This document shows positions 53,293-60,319 of a stretch of 64,000 nucleotides of DNA, piece after piece. Each line of letters begins with the position of its first letter. Within the stretch, counting starts at the first letter, position 1. Made by a program: the position numbers and the translations under genes. Source of the stretch: Comamonas testosteroni (GTDB lineage: Bacteria > Pseudomonadota > Gammaproteobacteria > Burkholderiales > Burkholderiaceae_C); the NCBI RefSeq assembly GCF_030505195.1, contig NZ_CP129672.1, positions 4,994,501 to 5,058,500 on the forward strand, given 5' to 3'. Under the pieces are notes generated by a model. It saw only the letters and a list, made by a program, of their open reading frames with translations, did not search any database and had not been told where the DNA came from.

Positions 53293-54113
53293 GGGGAACT
53301 CCAGGTTGTGACCGCGTTGAAGACGTTCAGCAGATGAACAGCATCTCCGTCTGTTCCAGGCCGGGGAATTAGGGAAAGGTGCGACTGAAGCTGGGCATCC
53401 ACCCATTGGAGGCCATCAGGAACTGATGCTTCTTCGAGCGTCCCGAGATGGATCCACTCTAGAGAATCGCCGAGTAGGTTGGACCTCACCCGTTCTTTTC
53501 GCCATTCCGCCTGCACAACGCGTCCAATTTCACCGCCTTGCGGTTCTTGCCGCAAACGAAAGCTTCGCAGGTGCTGGCATTGCTTGCCGCTGTAATGCAG
53601 CAGGTGGGCTTCATGTGCACTGGAGACACAGCGCCAAGCGCCGGCTGAATCACGGGCGCACGCACTGCGGTCCATCAACTGCAGCCCGGCCTCGAGGACG
53701 GAGGTGACCGAAGGGCGAGCGCCCAAATGCTCCAAGAGATCAGAACTCATGGCTCGGCAGATGAACGGCGCGTTGGCAGACCAGTAGCCATCAGCGATCC
53801 AGGTCGCACCGCCAGGCAATGTTCCCAGCCGATAGCGTGCATTGGCGGACGCTGCAGCGCGCAGCTCTCCCAAACTGCGCACTCCGTCGGGAACGATCTG
53901 CAGCCACTGGGGCATTTGCTCGATGCCACAGACCCAGCGCACGGGCATCCGCTGCTGCAGAACGGCCAGCCGCGCGAACCCTGCGCTGAAATCCGAGGTC
54001 TCGATGGGACCGCTCTCGGCTCCAAGAGCCACCTGCCAGGCGAGGCCGCTCTTGCCGAGGGCGGCCAGGACGGAGCGCTGTGGTCCCTTGCGTTCAAAGA
54101 GAGAGCGTGACAC
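53289..54113 (-). CDS. Cytoplasmic platform protein, probably PilM/GspL-like (diverged)
   Basis: A 274-residue protein without a membrane helix, between gspE and the PilN-like gene, which is where PilM or the cytoplasmic half of GspL lies in related operons. Sequence features are GKSGLAWQVALGAESGPIET and YRLGTLPGGATWIADGYWSA, with no certain actin-fold motif. The call rests mainly on position and size. It overlaps both neighbours, so production is coupled. I do not recognise it beyond that. Confidence 0.55.
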   Translation of the reverse strand: MSRSLFERKGPQRSVLAALGKSGLAWQVALGAESGPIETSDFSAGFARLAVLQQRMPVRWVCGIEQMPQWLQIVPDGVRSLGELRAAASANARYRLGTLPGGATWIADGYWSANAPFICRAMSSDLLEHLGARPSVTSVLEAGLQLMDRSACARDSAGAWRCVSSAHEAHLLHYSGKQCQHLRSFRLRQEPQGGEIGRVVQAEWRKERVRSNLLGDSLEWIHLGTLEEASVPDGLQWVDAQLQSHLSLIPRPGTDGDAVHLLNVFNAVTTWSSP

Positions 54114-55779
54114 GCCGCACCTCCTCCAAACTCGTCAGTCCGTCACGCACGAGGGCGAGGGCAGAACCCTGCAAGGTGGCGAACCCTTTCAGCTTGGCGC
54201 GCTCCTTGATCTGCCTGACCGGCGCGCCGCCAATGATCATCTCGCGCATCTCGTCATCAAGCAGCAGCGTCTCGGCGATCGCGCGGCGCCCCTTGTAGCC
54301 GGTTCCGCGGCAGTGTGCGCAGCCAACCCCACGCATGAACCGGAAGTGATGATGATCAGACGGGTCCCGTTCGAGTCCGCGCCAGTCGGCTTCCTCGGGC
54401 TCATAGGGTTGAGCGCAGTTCGGGCAATTCAGCCGGATCAGACGCTGCGCCCAGATGCCATTCAACGCGGAAGCCAGCGCGTACGGATCCAGACCCATGT
54501 GTGTGAATCGGCCAAACACGTCAAACACGTTGTTCGCGTGAACGGTGGTGAGCACCAGGTGGCCAGTCAGCGCGGACTGGATGGCAATCTCGGCGGTTTC
54601 CTTGTCCCGGATCTCCCCGACCATGATCTTGTCGGGATCGTGGCGCAGGATGGAGCGCAGACCCCGGGCGAAGCTCAGGCCCTTGCGCTCGTTGACCGGA
54701 ATCTGAAGCACCCCGGGGAGCTGGTACTCGACGGGATCCTCGATCGTGATGATCTTTTCCTGGCCCGAGTTGGTTTCGGTCAGTGATGCGTACAGCGTGG
54801 TAGTCTTGCCTGACCCTGTCGGACCCGTCACCAGCAGCATGCCGTAGGCGGCCCGGGTCAGCTCTCGCAGCAACTCGATCGAGTGCTTGTCGAAGCCAAG
54901 TGCATCCAGGCTCAGACGGCCGTGCGCCTCGATGATGGCCTGCTTGTCCAAAATGCGGATCACAGCATCTTCTCCGTGGATGCTGGGCATAATCGACACG
55001 CGAAGATCGATCAGGCGGCCCTGGGCATGAACCTGGAAGCTGCCGTCCTGTGGGACACGCCGCTCGGAGATGTCGAGATTGGCAACGACCTTGATACGAG
55101 AGATCACCTGCTCTGCCAGAGCCACGCCACTGGACTGCTTGATCTCATCCAGTACGCCGTCGATCCGGTACTTGATGGCGAGGCCTGCCGCTGTACTCTC
55201 CAGGTGGACGTCGCTTGCCCCGGATCTGAGTGCGTCGTAGAGCGTCGAACTCACCAACTTGACGGCAGGGCTGGTAGCTTCCGCAACGCTGGCCAGCGAG
55301 AGCGACTCGATCAAAGCCGTAGAATCGGCCGCAGTTGCAGCGCCGGATTCGAGCTGGTCCATGGCCTTCATGGAGCCCTCCTGCAGATGCAGGTATGCGT
55401 GGATGTCTTCCCGCGTGGTGAGCAACTGCTCGACGGGCTGCCGAGCTGCTTGCTCAAGCTTGCTCAGCAAGACATCGTCAAATGGATCGGTGATGATCGC
55501 CAAAACGTCCCCCCGCCCGGGCTTGCTCATCAACAGGGCGTGGAACTGTTGCGCCTGCATCAAGGGCCATGCCCCAAACTCTGGTGTCCACTGCTGCATC
55601 CGAGCCGTATCCGCCACCTCCATCCCGAACGTGTCGGCGATCAGTGCCGTGGCTTGTTGCAGAGGAATGGACAGCTCGTCAGACACGCACTGTGAGAGTG
55701 CCAGGCTCCGGCTGGCTGCCGTGTGGCGCAGCTCATGCAGCCGGGTGACGTCCAGGGACGCGTGGGCGAGATCACTCAT
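54094..55779 (-). CDS. gspE: Type II secretion/type IV pilus assembly ATPase (GspE/PilB)
   Basis: A 561-residue hexameric ATPase that powers (pseudo)pilus assembly from the cytoplasm. Residues 1-170 are the N1 domain (T2SSE_N). The catalytic part has Walker A GPTGSGKTTTLYASL, the Asp box IITIEDPVEYQLPG, Walker B LRHDPDKIMVGEIRD, the His box SALTGHLVLTTVHANN, and a tetracysteine zinc site (CPNC and CAHC). All key residues are present. The gene overlaps gspF by 4 bases and its downstream partner by 20 bases. Confidence 0.95.
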   Translation of the reverse strand: MSDLAHASLDVTRLHELRHTAASRSLALSQCVSDELSIPLQQATALIADTFGMEVADTARMQQWTPEFGAWPLMQAQQFHALLMSKPGRGDVLAIITDPFDDVLLSKLEQAARQPVEQLLTTREDIHAYLHLQEGSMKAMDQLESGAATAADSTALIESLSLASVAEATSPAVKLVSSTLYDALRSGASDVHLESTAAGLAIKYRIDGVLDEIKQSSGVALAEQVISRIKVVANLDISERRVPQDGSFQVHAQGRLIDLRVSIMPSIHGEDAVIRILDKQAIIEAHGRLSLDALGFDKHSIELLRELTRAAYGMLLVTGPTGSGKTTTLYASLTETNSGQEKIITIEDPVEYQLPGVLQIPVNERKGLSFARGLRSILRHDPDKIMVGEIRDKETAEIAIQSALTGHLVLTTVHANNVFDVFGRFTHMGLDPYALASALNGIWAQRLIRLNCPNCAQPYEPEEADWRGLERDPSDHHHFRFMRGVGCAHCRGTGYKGRRAIAETLLLDDEMREMIIGGAPVRQIKERAKLKGFATLQGSALALVRDGLTSLEEVRRVTLSL

Positions 55780-56978
55780 TGGATGCTGCCCGCCAAATCA
55801 AATACGGGGATGTACAGAAGGATCACGATCAGCCCGATCACGATGCCGATGATGGCCATGAGGATGGGTTCAAAGGTCTTGGTGAACTGCTCAATCCAGC
55901 GCGCAGTCTCCGATTCGTAGAAGGCAGCGGCTTTGCCGAGCATCATTCCGATCTGCCCAGAGCGTTCGCCAACGCGAAGAAGACGCTGGGCGACGTTGGT
56001 GCAAAAACCATGGGCCTCCATGGCCGAGGTTAGCGACGAGCCCTCATAGACCTGGTGCCGAACCTTCTGCCAATGCAGTTGCCGGGCCGGCATCAGGACC
56101 GAGGAGGCGAGGTGCATGGCCCGTTCAATCGGCAACCCGCCCTCCAGCAGCATGCTCATGGTGAGGTAGAGCCGCGAGAGTTCCAGCACTTCCAACCGTG
56201 GTGTGGCACCAGGGACGAAGCGAAGGACCCGCCACCATTGCCCGGATTTCTTCAGCTCCGACAGCTTCCAAGCGAGCCCGAGAATGCCGGCCCCGAGAAC
56301 GGAAGAAGTCAAACCGCGGTGCTCTGCGATCCATTGGCCCGTGAGCAGCAAGAGGTGGGAAGCGACGGGCAACTCGCGTGAGCCGTTTTGGTAGACCCCC
56401 GCAAACTTCGGAACCACGTACCCCAGAAGGAACAGGGCCACGAGCGACCCTACGCTTATCAGAATCACAGGATAGATGGCCGCGCTGGTGATCTTGTGCC
56501 GCAGGCCTTGCAACTGTGTCTCGTACTGCAGGTAGCGCAGCAATGCCCGGGGGAGGTCGCTGGTGTCCTCGGAGGACTGGATGACGCCCACGAGGAGGGG
56601 GGGAAACACCTCCGGCTGCTGCTGCATCGCCTGAGATAGGCGCAGGCCTTGCTTGAGATGCTCCAGCAGGCGCTGCAGCACCAGTTGCCCCTGAGCCGTT
56701 GACGTGCGTTCGAGGAGGGTATCCAGCGTTTCCGTGATGCTCAGGCCGGCTGATACCAGCGCATTGAGCTCCTGAACGAAGAGCAAGAGGTCAAACTTCG
56801 CGGCTCGCGAGCCGAAAGATGACCCGAGAGAGCGGCTCGTGGCGCGGCACGTCAAAGTGACCAGGTTGCGCGTGGCGACTTGGCGCTCGAGATCCGCCTC
56901 ATCGAGCGCATCGATCTTGATTTCGACAATACGCTGGCTCGCATCCATCGCGCGCACCAAGAAGCGTTGGCCAGACAC
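55776..56978 (-). CDS. gspF: Type II secretion system inner-membrane platform protein GspF
   Basis: A 400-residue polytopic protein with two GspF/T2SSF domains (residues about 60-185 and 270-395). Seen: LFVQELNALVSAGLSITETL, then YLQYETQLQGLRHKITSAAI and YPVILISVGSLVALFLLGYV in half 1, and RLYLTMSMLLEGGLPIERAM plus FEPILMAIIGIVIGLIVILL in half 2. Three or four membrane helices. It is the core rotor-like part with which the ATPase moves pseudopilins. Normal length. Confidence 0.95.
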   Translation of the reverse strand: MSGQRFLVRAMDASQRIVEIKIDALDEADLERQVATRNLVTLTCRATSRSLGSSFGSRAAKFDLLLFVQELNALVSAGLSITETLDTLLERTSTAQGQLVLQRLLEHLKQGLRLSQAMQQQPEVFPPLLVGVIQSSEDTSDLPRALLRYLQYETQLQGLRHKITSAAIYPVILISVGSLVALFLLGYVVPKFAGVYQNGSRELPVASHLLLLTGQWIAEHRGLTSSVLGAGILGLAWKLSELKKSGQWWRVLRFVPGATPRLEVLELSRLYLTMSMLLEGGLPIERAMHLASSVLMPARQLHWQKVRHQVYEGSSLTSAMEAHGFCTNVAQRLLRVGERSGQIGMMLGKAAAFYESETARWIEQFTKTFEPILMAIIGIVIGLIVILLYIPVFDLAGSIQ

Positions 56979-56989
56979 GAGTCGTGGCC

Positions 56990-57421
56990 TCAGTTGTTGC
57001 TGATGTCTGCGGCGTCACCGGTGCCGCCAGGGCGCCCGTCCTTGCCGTAGCTCAGGAGTTCGAAGTCCTGGTTCTGATCGCCGGGACTGCGGTAAATGTA
57101 AGGCTTGGACCATGGATCCAGAGGCACTGCCTTCTCCAGGTACGGGCCGCGCCACTTTGCTGCGGCCGCAGATTCAGCAGGAGGACGCATGAGCGCCTCC
57201 AGTCCCTCCTGTGTCGTTGGGTACTGGCCTACATCGACACGGTAGGTATGCAGCGCCTTAGCGAACCCTTCGATCTGTGACTTCGCCACCGCCTGTTCAG
57301 AGCGTCCAATTTGCGTGAAGTAACGCGGGCCGACATACGCGGCCAGCAGGCCGATGATGGCCACCACCACAAGCAGCTCAAGCAGGGTGAAGCCGCGGAG
57401 GTCGGAGCGTTGGAGTTTCAT
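56990..57421 (-). CDS. gspG: Major pseudopilin GspG
   Basis: A 143-residue major pseudopilin with MKLQRSDLRGFTLLELLVVV at the start (cleavage after G, Glu5), helix IIGLLAAYVGPRYFTQ, and the GspG body: KSQIEGFAKALHTYRVDVGQ, YPTTQEGLEALM, GPYLEKAVPLDPW and the Ca-binding loop area FELLSYGKDGRPGGTGDAAD. It is a textbook GspG in length and motifs. It is second in the operon, 11 bases from gspF. Confidence 0.95.
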   Translation of the reverse strand: MKLQRSDLRGFTLLELLVVVAIIGLLAAYVGPRYFTQIGRSEQAVAKSQIEGFAKALHTYRVDVGQYPTTQEGLEALMRPPAESAAAAKWRGPYLEKAVPLDPWSKPYIYRSPGDQNQDFELLSYGKDGRPGGTGDAADISNN

Positions 57422-57426
57422 GGCAA

Positions 57427-58116
57427 TTAATTTGGGAGAAGTGTGACGCGATAGCGCTCGGCGCTGGCGAGAACGGAAGGCACGTACAGCAGCGTCTCCC
57501 GGAATCCCGGGATGCGTCTATCACTGCGAGCTACGGCACCTTCGCCAGCGTTGTAGGCCGCCAGAGCGAGCGGCCAACTGTTTTGGTACCGGGTCAGAAG
57601 CACCTTGAGATGTCGGGTGCCTGCATCGATATTGACCTCGGGGCGGTGCAAATCAGCCGCGGTGGTTACCCCGTATTGAAGGGCCGTTGCGGGCATCAAT
57701 TGCATGAGGCCACGGGCCCCCTTTGCTGACACTGCATGGGTGTTGAATCTAGATTCCACCTCGATCAAGGCGAGAACAGATGCGGGGTCGACCCCATGTC
57801 GAGTGCCTGATGCCACAGCTAGTCTACGGATCGAATCCATCCCGTGAGAACTCGCTCTGGAGCGCGCAATGTGGCTTTCGTCAGGGTCTGTTGGACTGGA
57901 GTTACGGGCTCCAAGTGTCGTGGGGTGAAAATTCTTGTCTGTCGGGTGGCTCGCCCAATGATGCTGACCGTCTACGCCTAGCATCAGGTGAGGATGCGCT
58001 TGGGCTGCCACGTCGGTGGCTGCCGCCCAGACTGCCGCAATCAGAAATGCCCTCGCCGTGTATTGAAGGCAGCATAGGGGCCCCGATACACGGAACGATT
58101 CTGAGAAAACGTGCAT
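57427..58116 (-). CDS. Lytic transglycosylase (SLT domain)
   Basis: A 229-residue exported protein. The N-terminus is hydrophobic (ARAFLIAAVWAAATDVAAQ), followed by a 60-residue linker and an SLT domain: ASVLALIEVESRFNTHAVSA (with the catalytic Glu), GARGLMQLMPATALQYGV, DLHRPEVNIDAGTRHLKVLL and LALAAYNAGEGAV. It cuts peptidoglycan glycan strands to let an envelope machine pass. It leads the secretion operon, 5 bases before gspG, so it should open the wall for this system. Confidence 0.9.
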   Translation of the reverse strand: MHVFSESFRVSGPLCCLQYTARAFLIAAVWAAATDVAAQAHPHLMLGVDGQHHWASHPTDKNFHPTTLGARNSSPTDPDESHIARSRASSHGMDSIRRLAVASGTRHGVDPASVLALIEVESRFNTHAVSAKGARGLMQLMPATALQYGVTTAADLHRPEVNIDAGTRHLKVLLTRYQNSWPLALAAYNAGEGAVARSDRRIPGFRETLLYVPSVLASAERYRVTLLPN

Positions 58117-58749
58117 TAATCCCCCTCTGAATGGACTCCGGTCGTTTGCCGTAGCTATTTTTTATGAAAAGCCATGCAATTAAATGGCAGTCATGCTGTT
58201 AGTCAGCTCCCAAGGATAACCCTATCCTAGCATCAATTTAGTTGATATTCAGATGCTGAATATGCAAAAAACCAAGATATCGCGCCATTTATCCCACATT
58301 TCTGCCACGCGGCTTGTGAGAAAGATATTTAGAGGAATTTAATGCAATCGATTGACTGTGGTTAAGTATTTTCTCCTTTGCGAAAAAATAAGAATAGTAA
58401 ATCCGTCCTACTTCGAGTGCATTGCAAGAGAGGTAAATGAAGAAGCAATTGCATGGTGTAAGTTTTTCGCAAGCAATGCGGCAATAATAAATTGCAGACT
58501 AATACGCATCTAGACCTTATAGGTCATTAGATACCTCCCGATCAAGGGCTGGCGCATAAAAATAGCTACCACAGCGCCACGCTGCGTATACAGCATCATT
58601 TTCAATAAAAAATCAGAGACGATCTGTCACAAATCAGGGCTCGGGAGGAGTCTTAAGCACATCTTTATCCATGGCTGAAAATAGGCCAGGGAATGGCACG
58701 TCTATATGTTTTCACTGGTTAACTAGCCATATAAGGAGGGTCTGGAATC
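58117..58749. other. 633-base AT-rich divergent control region
   Basis: No gene is seen between the secretion operon and the Rhs genes. The stretch is clearly richer in AT than both flanks. It holds a hairpin AGGATA-ACCC-TATCCT (58213-58228), a near-palindrome ATATTCAG-ATG-CTGAATAT (58245-58263) and a strong ribosome site AAGGAGG before ATG 58750. It probably carries both divergent promoters and a long leader; no sigma70 pair is certain. Confidence 0.5.
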
Positions 58750-60294
58750 ATGCAATATTTCCACAAATGGAGCGCTGTAGTTGCAGCAGCGTTTTCTCTA
58801 TATGGGTATTCGGCTGGCGCGAATGCACAGTGTTCACTCACATTTACCTCGCCAGGACGTGGAAGTACAGTAAGTACGCCAAACATCGTGGTGAGCGGAA
58901 CCGGTGGAGGGCAGTCCCAACTAGGCGACCAAGGTACGGTGACGGCGACATTGAACGGTGTTCCATTCTTTAATTACTCCGGATCCTTTACTGCAGCTGT
59001 GGCTTTTCTGGAGGGGCGTGGAGTGCCTGTCACGATGCGCGTTGGCCAAAACCGCTTGTCAGTCACCGGCAGCGTCGGCGGATGCAGTGCTTCGGACGAC
59101 ATGACCGTCCTGTACGAGCCGGCAACGCCAGCGCCAAAACTGGCGAAGGCCTTGGGCAATGGTCGGGACGATCTTGGCAACAACCAGGCCTGCTCGGTTG
59201 CCGGCAATCCCATCAATTTTTCAGTTGGCAACAAGTACCAAGAAGAGACCGACTACGAGAGGAAAAACTCAGGCTTCCCACTGCGTTTTAGTCGCCACTA
59301 CAACAGCGTAAGCGGTGACTGGACTCACTCGTATTCGACTCGTCTGCGGATTACGACGTCTTCCACAACGCTGATATTTGCTGATGGCAGAGAGTCTGTC
59401 TTCAGCGGAAGCGGGGTGCTCACGAAGGAGTCTACCGAACTCGGAAGCCTGTCCCAGACTGCCAGCGGCTACCGCTATGTAGCTGTGGGCAATGAGGTGT
59501 ATGAGTTCAACTCGGTCGGGCGCCTGACGAAGCAGACCAATGCAGTTGGTCAGTCGCATAGCTTGGTGTATGCCGCCTCCGGCGGAGTCACGGTTTCCGA
59601 TGACTATGGCAACAGCCTGGCATTCACCGAGGACAGTCGCCTGCAGCCCGTTTCAATGACTGCGCCAGGTGCAACGCTCTCCTACTCGTTTGGCGCCCGA
59701 CAACTCCTCCAGTCCGTCACGAGCACGATGGGTGCTGATATCAAGATCAGGACGTATCACTACGAAAACTCGCTCTACCCGCGGCTGCTTACTGGCATCA
59801 CCGATGAGCGGGGCATCCGATTTGCAACCTGGACATATGACTCGCAGGGCCGCCCGACCTCGAGCACACATGCCGATGGTGCCGAGGCGACAACGGTGGC
59901 CTACAACGTAGACGGCACCACCACGGTGACCAATGCACTGGGCAAGCCTACGACCTACCACTTCGCGGTGATCGACGGCGTGCGTCGGATCACTCAAGTC
60001 GTCGGCGAACCGACCGCGAACTGCCCCATGAGTAACTCGACCTACACACACGATGTGAGGGGGTTGCCAGCGTCCAAGACTGATAACAACGGGAATGTGA
60101 CGACTTATCAATACAACGATCGTGGACTCGAAACCTTGCGCGTTGAGGCCAGCGGCACGCCAAGCGCACGATCAATCGCGACAACCTGGCATGCCACCTT
60201 GCCTTTGATCACGCAGATCGTGAAGCCTGAGAACACGACAACGTTCACCTATGACGCTCAGGGACGACTCCTGACCAGAACCATTAATGACTGA
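58750..60294 (+). CDS. Rhs/YD-repeat protein, N-terminal half, exported
   Basis: A 514-residue protein with a signal peptide (MQYFHKWSAVVAAAFSLYGY, cleavage near AGANA-QCS), an Ig-like domain with a Cys pair (TFTSPGRGSTVSTPNIVVSG), then a DUF6531 entry segment (NPINFSVGNKYQEETDYERK, GFPLRFSRHYNS) and YD repeats (VYEFNSVGRLTKQTNAVGQS, ATWTYDSQGRPTSSTHADGA, TTYQYNDRGLETLRVEASGT). It ends in the middle of the YD series (FTYDAQGRLLTRTIND). Rhs proteins form a hollow beta cocoon that encloses a toxin; this half would give the first part of the shell. AAGGAGG precedes the ATG. A second half with its own signal peptide follows after 25 bases. Confidence 0.88.
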   Translation: MQYFHKWSAVVAAAFSLYGYSAGANAQCSLTFTSPGRGSTVSTPNIVVSGTGGGQSQLGDQGTVTATLNGVPFFNYSGSFTAAVAFLEGRGVPVTMRVGQNRLSVTGSVGGCSASDDMTVLYEPATPAPKLAKALGNGRDDLGNNQACSVAGNPINFSVGNKYQEETDYERKNSGFPLRFSRHYNSVSGDWTHSYSTRLRITTSSTTLIFADGRESVFSGSGVLTKESTELGSLSQTASGYRYVAVGNEVYEFNSVGRLTKQTNAVGQSHSLVYAASGGVTVSDDYGNSLAFTEDSRLQPVSMTAPGATLSYSFGARQLLQSVTSTMGADIKIRTYHYENSLYPRLLTGITDERGIRFATWTYDSQGRPTSSTHADGAEATTVAYNVDGTTTVTNALGKPTTYHFAVIDGVRRITQVVGEPTANCPMSNSTYTHDVRGLPASKTDNNGNVTTYQYNDRGLETLRVEASGTPSARSIATTWHATLPLITQIVKPENTTTFTYDAQGRLLTRTIND

Positions 60295-60319
60295 GCCGTC
60301 CAGAAACAGGGAGGAATCC

